Below the pieces are notes generated by a model. The model ran no database searches and had not been told where the DNA came from. It was given only the letters and a program-made list of their open reading frames with translations. A DNA stretch of 64,000 bases. Source: Takakia lepidozioides. Lineage: Eukaryota; Streptophyta; Takakiopsida; Takakiales; Takakiaceae. The DNA lies in the NCBI GenBank assembly GCA_030704615.1, contig CM060734.1, forward strand, positions 30,892,042 to 30,956,041. Direction: 5' to 3'. This document shows positions 56,498 to 64,000 of this stretch, piece after piece. A program made the translations under genes and the position numbers. Numbering within the stretch: position 1 is the stretch's first letter; every line of letters begins with the position of its first letter.

Positions 56498-57026
56498 CAG
56501 TTGATAGCATAGATCAGAATTAGATCTTGCTTGGTCGGACCTCTATTCTTCCCCTCCCTCTCTTTACTATTTTCATTACTTTGTACTTGTAGTTGCCAAA
56601 GCCTCTCTTGGTGGAGGCCAGTCAGTCCGGGTTTTTTGGGCTGGGGTATTCTGCAGGAGCAGCACTGTGGAGGGATTTTGGTGTGGGGGTATTGATGTTT
56701 TGGTTTCTTGTGTTTGGATCCCCCCCACACCTACATGCTTGACTGTGCGCCATGTTGGTTTTGTGTGGGCGCTTGCTTTCATAGGGATTAGGCCGGATTT
56801 GATCACCGGTCAATCCTAGAGTATGCTGTCGGTGGTGAGGCTGGAGTGATGACCAGCAAGACCACCAATGTTTCTTCAATGGTGAGACTGGGTTGATGAC
56901 CAGCCAACCATAGGAGTTCTTGCGGTGGATGCAGGTGCAGGTGCTCTGAGCCACTGGGATATGACTCTTAAATTGCAACAGGTGCCCACCCGTGTCACTA
57001 TTAAAATTAGTACTAGAGCCTTATAG
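56498..57026. other. Spacer before the DNMT retroelement
   Basis: No supported gene. A G-rich stretch (GGAGGGATTTTGGTGTGGGGG, split by T runs) near 56660 could be a degenerate polypurine tract. No copy of the 3' LTR start (TGTTAGAGGGCTGC) is present here, so the 5' LTR of the next element was not found. Confidence 0.35.
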
Positions 57027-58758
57027 TGTCACATAGGGGAAGTGCACATTGTGAGTGTCATCACGGAGTTACCCAAGGGTTTTGAGGGGAGTACGGCTAT
57101 AGGCAGTAGCAGTGAGAGTGGGTTCACAAGACGAGGTATTTGGTTCAGACCACCTTCACCTCCACTCTCAACTACTGTAGAGTCTGACACAGACCCGGAG
57201 GCTTCATCAACATGGGTGCAGTTTTCTTCGCCATTATTGTGGGACGACATGGAGGAGATGTATGGAGCTACCAAGGGGCCTCGTAGGTACTCTGGAGCTG
57301 TGGGCACAATCGAGCTGGATGACTTTATCCAGGAGTTCGACAGCTGGTGTGATTTGCAGCAGATGCGCAATCCACAGCTGTTCACTCCATTCATGGCGTG
57401 GAAGGGATTGTTCCAGCATTTGGAAGGCCCGCCTATGGACGATTACCACGAATTCAGGCGAGAACATGAAGCAGAGATTGAGGAGTGGAGGATGTATTGG
57501 TCACCTGACTACGTCTCCATTACTCGAGGCACGACGCGACCAGTAGTTGCATCAGCACCAATATCTCCCACTGCCAGCACTAGTAGTGGAACAAGTAGTG
57601 CCGGTACTTCTGCAGGTGGTACCAGTTCAAAAGGTGTCACTACTCCTCCTACCACGACTACAACACATGTGCCTAGACTCAACCCGGTGGTGGAGTTCTT
57701 CCAGGAGTTGCAGACGAACTACCAAGGCGTACGGACAGAGAAGCTGCGAAGTTTGCAAGACTTCCAGCGCAAATCCAGTGAGAGCTTGCGAGAGGCCTAC
57801 ACTCGTATGAGGCGCTTGATAAGTGTGACCCAAGGGGTTACTAAAGCTCAGGCAGTCCAGTTCTGGTATGGAATTTTGGACAATGAACAGGAGAAGGGTG
57901 CGGGATGCAACCCTATTACAAGCGGCCCAACCCACATTAGCAGATGTGTTTCTGCTAGCTAAGCGGATTGAGCTCAACATGGTGGAGGAGCGAGTTGTTA
58001 CCATTGGATTTGGCAAGGACATGCCTGCACAAGGCGCAGCTGCCAGCCAACAGGTACAAGGGACTGCCCAACAACGTGGTCAGGGGGGCAAGGTTGCCCA
58101 ACCCAAATTCCATGGAGCTTACAGGGAACCTCAGGTGGAGAGGCCAGTAGCTTCTTTTGCAGGCCAACAGCAACCAGGGGTGGTATGTTGGACATGTGAA
58201 GGACCCCATGTCAAGAAAGATTGCCCAGAAAGTGGCAAAGGGCCGGCACAAGCACAGCCTGCACAGTTGCAGTGTGGGCATTGTGGCAAGTATGGGCATG
58301 GAGATGCCCAGTGTTATGACTTGCACCCTGAGTTGCGGCGAGGCCAGTTCCAAGGGAACAATGGTGGCCGAGGGCAAGGTAGAGCACCTCAGAGAGGACG
58401 AGGTGCTCAGGCACGAGATGCAGGACGAGGGCAAGCACAGTATGGCCAAGGACGTGGAGGTCAGGGCGTTGACCAAGGCATGGCCAACCGGCTTCAGCAG
58501 CTAGAGCAAAGGCTAGCTGCCATGGCCACAGCTCAGGTGGTACCAGCTCCAAGACCTAAGGGTCCACCTCCTGTTCCTCCTCAGCAACATCATCCCGACG
58601 GAGGAGACATGGGAGGTATGGGATTTATGCGTGGGGCAGCACTACCACTAGTGCAGGTGGAGTCTGCTGTAGCCGTCACTCGAGGAGCAACACGAGTTCC
58701 TGAGCCACGAGGTGCAGAGATGGAGTTGGATTCACAACGTGGGGAGGCAAGCCGTTAG
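57027..58758 (+). pseudogene. Gag with two CCHC zinc knuckles
   Basis: The N-terminal part up to about 57540 includes IELDDFIQEFDSWCDLQQM. A Ser/Thr/Gly-rich linker (about 57550-57680) comes next, then a retrotransposon gag domain with VVEFFQELQTNYQG and LREAYTRMRRLISVTQG. The frame shifts at about 57896 in a GGG run; one extra G explains it, so it could even be a sequence error. After the shift, LLQAAQPTLADVFLLAKR continues. Zinc knuckles follow: CWTCEGPHVKKDC (CX2CX3HX4C) and CGHCGKYGHGDAQC (CX2CX4HX4C), embedded in Gly/Gln/Arg-rich sequence suited to RNA binding. The first in-frame ATG is at 57249; the frame is open from 57027. It ends at TAG 58756-58758. Confidence 0.82.
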
Positions 58759-59982
58759 GATAGGTTGCCTCAATCATTCATCTTGGCGGAGACATTGTCG
58801 ACGACATCCATGGCACTTAATTCTCGCCCCACGGATACCGAGGCGGAGGTTATTGTGTCATTGGGAAGAACTACACGTGCAGCACTGACACCTGCTGCCA
58901 AGGCTAGTGCAGCCAGTGTGTTGTTGAGGGTGGCCACCTCTATGTGTCAGGCCCCACTGTTCTCGGCAACCATGATTGCGATGCCGGGGGTAAGACCAGT
59001 TGCAATGTTCAGACTAGCAGCAACACTCTATGAGAGTGGCGAGGTCACTTCATCTTCTGCGGAGTTAATGGAAGATATAGTGGCAGAGGGATCCTCGGAT
59101 TTGAGGGTCAAGACTGCCACGGCTGCGCCATGGCAAGCTGCAGCTGCCAGGTTGACGGATCTGCCAGCTAGGCCAGCCTTTGAGCGCGCCATGGTAACAC
59201 CTGGAGTTGTCTTGTTAGACAACCAGGATAGTATTTTCTCTTTGAGTGGACCGGCAGGCAAGAGGTACCAGCCATTGCGGGTTTTGTTGGACTCGGGAGC
59301 TCAACCACTGATGTTGGGCAAAGCCGCTATTGCAGGTTTGGGCCTCATGGAGGCGGATATGGAGCCTTCTCCCTTCCAGATACAGACATCTCTGGGAGGA
59401 TCAGAGCAGGCTCGGGGCATGACACGGCGTGAGTTGGCCATTAGACTATAGCCGGATCATCCTATAGATGGCTCAGTGATGCGAGCCAAAGTCATTGTAA
59501 CAGACGCGGTCTCTTACAATGTCCTCGTTGGTGGGGCAGTGTTGTATCTCATAGGCTTCACCCTAGATTTTTGGGAGGAGTCAGCATCCTACAGGCCTGG
59601 ATGGCAGTCAGGGGATGGTCGTCGTGTACAACTCCTTGTGACATTCATTGGGGGTGTTGCTGCTGCCCAACGGGGCAAGATGCCAACACTAGCAGCCTTC
59701 ACAGCTGTAGTTAGTTGGCCTGGAGAGTTGCTGGAGGACAATGCCCATGCAGAGGATGTGCCACCTCCAGCAGAGCAGGATGACATGCATGGTATGGCGG
59801 AGTTGCCTGCCATGGTTGCTCACACTCCATTGTGGGGTACGACCAAGGATTTGCAGCAGGCTGCTGATAGACGGGTGCAACAAGCCTGGGTAGAGGCCTT
59901 TGTACCGTCAGGAGAGGAGGAGAGTGCGGTGATTGCACCAAGACCACCTCAGTTGTCACCATTGGACACCACACCTCTTGTG
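58759..59982 (+). pseudogene. Retropepsin-like protease region
   Basis: It continues the gag frame after TAG 58756. RVLLDSGAQPLMLGKAA at about 59280-59330 is an aspartic protease active-site block (DSG instead of DTG), followed by hydrophobic GLGLMEAD. After TAG at 59449-59451 come YNVLVGGAVLYLIGFTLDFW, where relatives have ILGMDWL, and GWQSGDGRR. The rest to 59982 is an acidic linker. The protease would cut the polyprotein into gag, methyltransferase and downstream parts. The two TAG codons can each be explained by CAG-to-TAG. Confidence 0.7.
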
Positions 59983-59985
59983 TGA

Positions 59986-61112
59986 CAGTGCCCGGATGAA
60001 GGCATATGCCTTCTGGACTTGTTTGGCGGGATTAGCACTGGATTGGCTGCAGTGCTACAGGCAGGTGTACGAATTCAACGTTACCTACATGTGGAGAGGG
60101 ATGAGACTGCACGACACGTCTCACTGCGCCATGTTGCTCAGTTGGTGCAGCAGTACCCTGATTTGTTGTCAGTGTCTACAGTTCGTGGATACCAACAAGC
60201 CTTGCCAACAGACATCTCCTTGCTGGGGGCGCATGATTTGGAGCGGGTTGGCCCTATTCACTTAGTAGTGGCAGGTTGGCCCTGCCAAGGGCTTTCATCA
60301 GCTGGGTATGGCAATGGGTTACAAGACTCAAGGTCACGCCTGTTTTGGGAGATGTTGAGGGTCCTGCGCTATTTACAGCTTCAGCAGACAAACTCTCCGG
60401 CATATATCTTGAAGAATGTCCCATTGATGGGTGATTCTCGGGCCAAGGTGATGGCCAATGTACATCAAGTGCGGTCTTGGCTTGGGTCAGTAGTGTTGCT
60501 GGATGCAGCTGCAGTGGGGTCACGGGCTCATCGCCCACGACTATGGTGGACCAACTTGATGCCACCTGCATTGCTCAAGCGTGCATTTGATGGGGTGCAA
60601 CGGCCACCAAACCTGACGGTGGATAGCATTTTGGACATAGGGAGGCAGTCTCAGCGTGTGAGACACGATGACTGATCACCTTTGGCAGTGGTCAATAAAG
60701 TGGGTCACCCACGAGCAGCATTGCCTACACTGCTCAACTTTCCAGGATCTCATGTTTTTCGGGATCACGTCGTCAGGTGTTGGGGCAAGCAATGGATCTC
60801 AATTGCTTGACCTGGATTATCAACTTAGCTATGGCTGAGCAGCGCAGAGTACGGAGTACACTTTCCTTGATGGTCTCCCTGCCTACCAAGACGGTACAGG
60901 CAGTGAGGACCACGAGGTGCAGGCCGCATCCATGGCACACGTGGGAGGTTCTCAAGGTTCAGAAGGAGTTGGCAGCCAAGGCGGCACTGATGGATGAGGT
61001 TAGGGATTTTTCTCGGGTTGATGAGGTCCTCAAGGATGGGATGATGGGGCAGGATGAGACATTGTCACTGACAGAGGAGGCAGTGGTCACTGCTCAAGAG
61101 GTTGCAGCATAG
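59986..61112 (+). pseudogene. DNMT3-like cytosine-5 DNA methyltransferase
   Basis: It reads straight on from the protease frame after TGA 59983-59985. Motifs are in canonical order: I (LLDLFGGISTGLAAVLQAG, SAM binding), IV (VVAGWPCQGLSSAG, with the catalytic Cys), V (DSRSRLFWEMLRVL), VI (ILKNVPLMG, where the family has ENV), VIII (GSRAHRPRLWWTNL) and X (VLGQAMDLNCLTW). The order and the RIQRYLHVERDE and RLFWE features are closest to DNMT3, not to the rearranged DRM type. The enzyme would methylate cytosine C5. TGA at 60673-60675 and a frameshift near 60775 (motif X is in another frame) break it. The active-site Glu of motif VI is Lys (codon 60412-60414), so this copy should be inactive. Confidence 0.88.
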
Positions 61113-62164
61113 CAATCAGTTGGGCACTTATGTGAAATCCCATGTTCCATCTACCCAATTGGCAGCTTTGAGGGAGGAACTCAGGAAGGAATTTGAGGCT
61201 CGACTTGCCACTGAGTGTGCTAACAAGATAGATGAGGAGGTCAATCTCAAGTTACAGCAAGAGTTAGAGGACACAAAAGCTGCTTTGCAGTTGGCCAAGG
61301 GACATCTAATTGAAGCCGGCCTCGAGCAGGACCAGTTGCATGAAGCACATAAGCAACAGTTATACCAAATGCAGGTGAAGCATGAGGGCAAGTTGCAAGA
61401 AGTGAATGCACTACATACAGAGTTGCAGGCAGTACATGAGAGGATAACCATACAATGTGCTACACTCACAACTACTCTTGAGCAAACTGCATTAGAAGTT
61501 AACAGACAAGGGGAGAGATGTATGAAAGCAGAGGTAGAGATAATCGAGCAGACGAAACTCATTGTTGATATGAAGAATACAATCTGTCGCAATGAGAATA
61601 CTTTCAAGCAATACAGACAGGTTGAGGCTGACCAAGAGAGGTACATCCTGGAGTTGCAACAAACAGTCATGGTAAATAGAAATGAACTCTCTGTGGCTAA
61701 TAAGGCTTGGAAGGAAGCCAATAATCTGGCTGCTGCCTATGCGAGTTTGGTTGAACCTCATGCGAAGCGCATGGAGGCTTTACAGCAGCAATTAGATGTG
61801 TACAGGCTCACAGAGGAGCAAACTCTCAGGGGTGTCACACACAACTTGGTGAATAACCACCTTATGCAGGTCTGGTTAGCACAAGGGCCGGTGGAAGGCA
61901 AAGCACCACGGAAGCTCACCCAGGGTGAGATGAATGAGCTCAGACTGCAGGTGCAGGCAGGTGCAGAACATTGCCACAACTACTATAGACAATGTCTATA
62001 GTAGGATAGCGGAGCTACATGAGGATGTAGAAGGCCTGCAGACTCAGGTGGATAACCTGAGCTCAAATATTGACAAGAGAGTCTTTGTACCTGAGGAGCA
62101 GCTGATGGCTACTTATTTACAGGCCAGAACTCTAATTTTTCAGTCTTCTTCGCAAGGGGTGTAG
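61102..62164 (+). pseudogene. Long coiled-coil region downstream of the methyltransferase
   Basis: About 350 codons of strongly helical, Gln/Glu/Leu-rich sequence (LREELRKEFEARLATECANK, QQELEDTKAALQLAKGHL and so on) with heptad patterning from about residue 15 to 250. The frame shifts by one near 61975, and RIAELHEDVEGLQTQVDNL carries the coil on in the next frame to TAG 62162-62164. It lies after the methyltransferase, where other retroelements have pol or an extra gene. A structural or oligomerisation role is inference; no family is recognised. Confidence 0.6.
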
Positions 62165-63259
62165 GAGATGCCAGTGGTAGAAGGGCCAGTGATACCAATA
62201 CCACAACAAGTGACTGTGCAGGTAGCTGACCCTGTTGTTACTACAGCCACACCACAGCCTGAGGTATGGGGGGATGCTGCTTTTAACCCACCTAAGACTC
62301 CTGCTGCACGAGAGTACAATCGGGCTATGATTATGCCTTTCAACCAAATTCCTATTGTGTTGGATTTGGCTTGGAATGAATTTAGTCCGCCACAGTCGTT
62401 GGCTCATTACTACCAGATCATGCGCATTTGGCTGCCAGTGGCGACTAGGACTAAGGTTCTTCCGAACAATCGACCCATTGAGGATCATCACTTTGCGAGG
62501 TACTGGTCTGAAGCAGGTACCATGTTGAAAGAATTAATTGTCTTCCAACTTGTACATGGGTACATTTATACCAAAACCAAGGAGGTATCAAGTATTGTCA
62601 TGGGCTGTGGATTATACTATGCTGCTTGTTTTCTGGCACGTTATCACATTGAGCAGCAGAGGATGCAATCACGATTTCTGAGTTATTCCAGTGGGGATCA
62701 TTGGGTCTTACCTTCAGTGCCACCTCATATGTACCTATATGATGCAAAAGTTATGATGCAGAAGGATTCCCAACTTCGTTCATGGTTTCATTCGGCTTGG
62801 AACAATTTGACAACACAGAAATTCGGCCCTGACGATATTTTCTTTAAGGGACATGAGGCATGGAAATACTTGCACTGTTCCCAAGTCATTGGCACACCTC
62901 TTACCTATACAGATAAGGAGTTCAGAACGTTCACTAATTTTGCGTGCCAGCGCTTACAACAAGTTGTACAATTTAAACTTCCAGATATGGTTGGACAACA
63001 TTGTATGCCACACAGGATTCCACTTAAAGTTCGGCCGTTAAAACACCTAAGGGGAGACGAGGATTCTGATACTACTGTTTCTTCAGCGGACTTTTTTGAC
63101 ATGGCAGAGGACTATGCGATTCAGATGGCAAAGAAGAAACGACGGGGATCTCCTATGCTTGAGAGGTTACCTCGTTATCAGGCAAAGGAGGGTCAGACAT
63201 TTCCAGGTAGTACTCAATCATCTCCGTCAACCAGTGACAGGATTTGGGCTCACACATGA
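62165..63259 (+). CDS. Unknown globular domain at the 3' end of the element
   Basis: It is in frame with the coiled coil after TAG 62162-62164 and open for about 360 codons to TGA 63257-63259. The start is acidic and Pro-rich (VVEGPVIPIPQQVTVQ), followed by a folded-looking, Trp/Tyr-rich part (LAWNEFSPPQSLAHYYQIM, FARYWSEAGTMLKELIVFQL, CGLYYAACFLARYHIEQQ). A basic tail (MAKKKRRGSP) could be a nuclear signal. None of the reverse transcriptase, RNase H or integrase motifs occurs. The polypurine tract begins 90 bases later. Function unknown; it is the best preserved part of the element. Confidence 0.55.
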   Translation, partial: EMPVVEGPVIPIPQQVTVQVADPVVTTATPQPEVWGDAAFNPPKTPAAREYNRAMIMPFNQIPIVLDLAWNEFSPPQSLAHYYQIMRIWLPVATRTKVLPNNRPIEDHHFARYWSEAGTMLKELIVFQLVHGYIYTKTKEVSSIVMGCGLYYAACFLARYHIEQQRMQSRFLSYSSGDHWVLPSVPPHMYLYDAKVMMQKDSQLRSWFHSAWNNLTTQKFGPDDIFFKGHEAWKYLHCSQVIGTPLTYTDKEFRTFTNFACQRLQQVVQFKLPDMVGQHCMPHRIPLKVRPLKHLRGDEDSDTTVSSADFFDMAEDYAIQMAKKKRRGSPMLERLPRYQAKEGQTFPGSTQSSPSTSDRIWAHT

Positions 63260-63350
63260 AGTCCTTCACGAGACTCTCACCGTCAAAAGGGTGCTCGCTC
63301 AAAAAGGTTTGCTAATCCCAAACAGTAAACCGTGAGGACACGGCTTTTTG

Positions 63351-63363
63351 AGAGGGGGAGGGG
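63351..63363 (+). promoter_or_regulatory. Polypurine tract of the DNMT retroelement
   Basis: AGAGGGGGAGGGG, followed by TAAA and then the TG start of the LTR. A classic plus-strand primer site, it fixes the orientation of the element as plus. Confidence 0.85.
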
Positions 63364-63367
63364 TAAA

Positions 63368-64000
63368 TGTTAGAGGGCTGCTTGGGACTTAGACCTTTTA
63401 CGGGTTCTGTGGGGTACCCTTAATTTTTGCGCAGACTGAGACCAACGGGAGCCTTAGGGGTGGCAGCAGCAGGCTTTAGGGGGGTTACACAGCCCGACAC
63501 AGCTTTACACAGTCCGTCACAGCCCGACACAGCCCAACACAACCAGTCACAGCCCGACACAGCCCGACACAGCCCGACACAGCCCGTCACAGCCCGACAC
63601 AGCCCGCCACAGCTTCGCACAGCCCGTCATAGCCTTACACAGCCAGTCACAGCTCGACACAGCTTGACACAACTTGTCACAGTACATGGGGAACAGTTAT
63701 CATTGGCAGGGAATGACTGTGAGGGAACGACATCTGCAGAAAGAACGTGTTACTACAGGGATGACGGTTAATTAGTTAGGTGGTTAGAACAGCTTGCGGG
63801 CAGATAAGGGGAGCGGCAACGGAAAGAGGAGGACACTTCATGGGGAGCGCTTCTTGGTCATGTAAGAGAGGAGATCAGGCGGAGAGCAAGGAGGAGAGCA
63901 CGGAGAAGGAGGATGTCCACTGTTGCGGAGGGTTCTGGAGTTAGCCTGGTGCGTAGAATGCAGGCCGGGGGTGATCTTCATAAGTCCTAGGTAATGTTTG
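63368..64000 (+). repeat. 3' LTR of the DNMT retroelement (truncated by the window end)
   Basis: It begins TGTTAGAGGGCTGC directly after the polypurine tract and runs to the end of the window, so its length and CA end are unknown. The 114-residue open frame inside it only translates the minisatellite. Confidence 0.75.
63486..63682. repeat. 10-bp minisatellite CACAGCCCGA
   Basis: About 20 copies of CACAGCCCGA and close variants (CACAGCCCGT, CACAGCTTGA, CATAGCCTTA) lie inside the LTR. Confidence 0.9.

Larger units (their letters stand above)
57027..63367 (+). mobile_element. LTR retroelement carrying a cytosine methyltransferase (internal region)
   Basis: In order on the plus strand: gag with two zinc knuckles, a retropepsin-like protease, a DNMT3-like cytosine-5 methyltransferase, a long coiled-coil region, a further globular domain, a polypurine tract and the start of an LTR. 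Most of it (57868 to about 60770) is a single frame broken only by TAG or TGA codons, consistent with one large polyprotein. I found no reverse transcriptase, RNase H or integrase motif, so the element was probably non-autonomous even when intact. No 5' LTR or primer binding site could be identified. Confidence 0.75.

Noticed and set aside
56960-57026. Primer binding site and 5' LTR just before gag of the DNMT element
   Set aside because: No TGG-starting tRNA complement is convincing and no copy of the 3' LTR sequence occurs upstream in the window.
34635-62164. TAG read as glutamine (altered nuclear code, as in some ulvophyte algae and ciliates)
   Set aside because: TGA stands at Arg positions just as often in the same elements, TAA and TAG in the gypsy pol do not fit Gln, and decay by C-to-T explains both TAG and TGA. 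It remains worth testing on intact host genes.
62165-63259. Reverse transcriptase or integrase of the DNMT element
   Set aside because: No YxDD box, no RNase H acidic motif, no HHCC finger and no DDE spacing could be found in the translated region.
63427-63771. 114-residue plus-strand open frame in the LTR
   Set aside because: It is a translation of the 10-bp CACAGCCCGA minisatellite.

Overview
This 64 kb window is nuclear DNA from a eukaryote with introns and a heavy transposon load. A streptophyte (a charophyte alga or an early-diverging land plant) fits best. The reasons are two plant-type LTR retrotransposons with a Ty3/gypsy chromodomain and a Ty1/copia layout, plant-like exon fragments of an SnRK1 kinase and a MOS14/transportin-SR importin, and a retroelement carrying a cytosine methyltransferase. 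The species is an inference, not proven by the sequence. No rRNA, tRNA or CRISPR array was seen.

Layout. 1-908 is non-coding flank. 909-7872 is a complete minus-strand Ty3/gypsy chromovirus with 5-bp target duplications, near-identical LTRs and a broken pol. About 7880-29690 holds two tandem, same-orientation copies (A, then B) plus a fragment of a large DNA transposon. Each copy has a minus-strand RNase H-like transposase and, divergently on the plus strand, a ten-exon gene combining a ParB-like domain with a beta-class DNA methyltransferase fold. Clusters of 20-26 bp palindromes sit in two introns of each methylase gene and beside the copy A transposase. 29.7-32.3 kb is sparse. 32326-37947 is a Ty1/copia element on the minus strand. 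Its 3' LTR is split by an 814-bp hAT-type element, and its gag-to-integrase segment has been inverted in place.

38.3-49.9 kb is a mosaic of duplicated P-loop GTPase-like gene fragments, an unknown reading frame, a piece of SnRK1 alpha joined to an exon of MOS14, and a GGGGAAAA-rich low-complexity block. 50.4-51.9 kb is a Myb/SANT-like gene with two TGA interruptions. 53.8-56.5 kb is an unrecognised decayed coding region. 57.0-64 kb is an LTR retroelement with gag, protease, a DNMT3-like cytosine-5 methyltransferase and a long coiled-coil region, ending in a polypurine tract and the start of a 3' LTR cut by the window edge. No reverse transcriptase was found in it.

Themes. Two unrelated kinds of mobile element in one window carry their own DNA-methyltransferase-type genes. 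Most nonsense codons in the decayed reading frames are TAG or TGA standing where CAG or CGA is expected, which is what deamination of methylated CHG and CG cytosines would leave. The gypsy pol and a few other stops do not follow this rule. Nearly all genes here are damaged, so the annotation is mainly of mobile elements and their relics.
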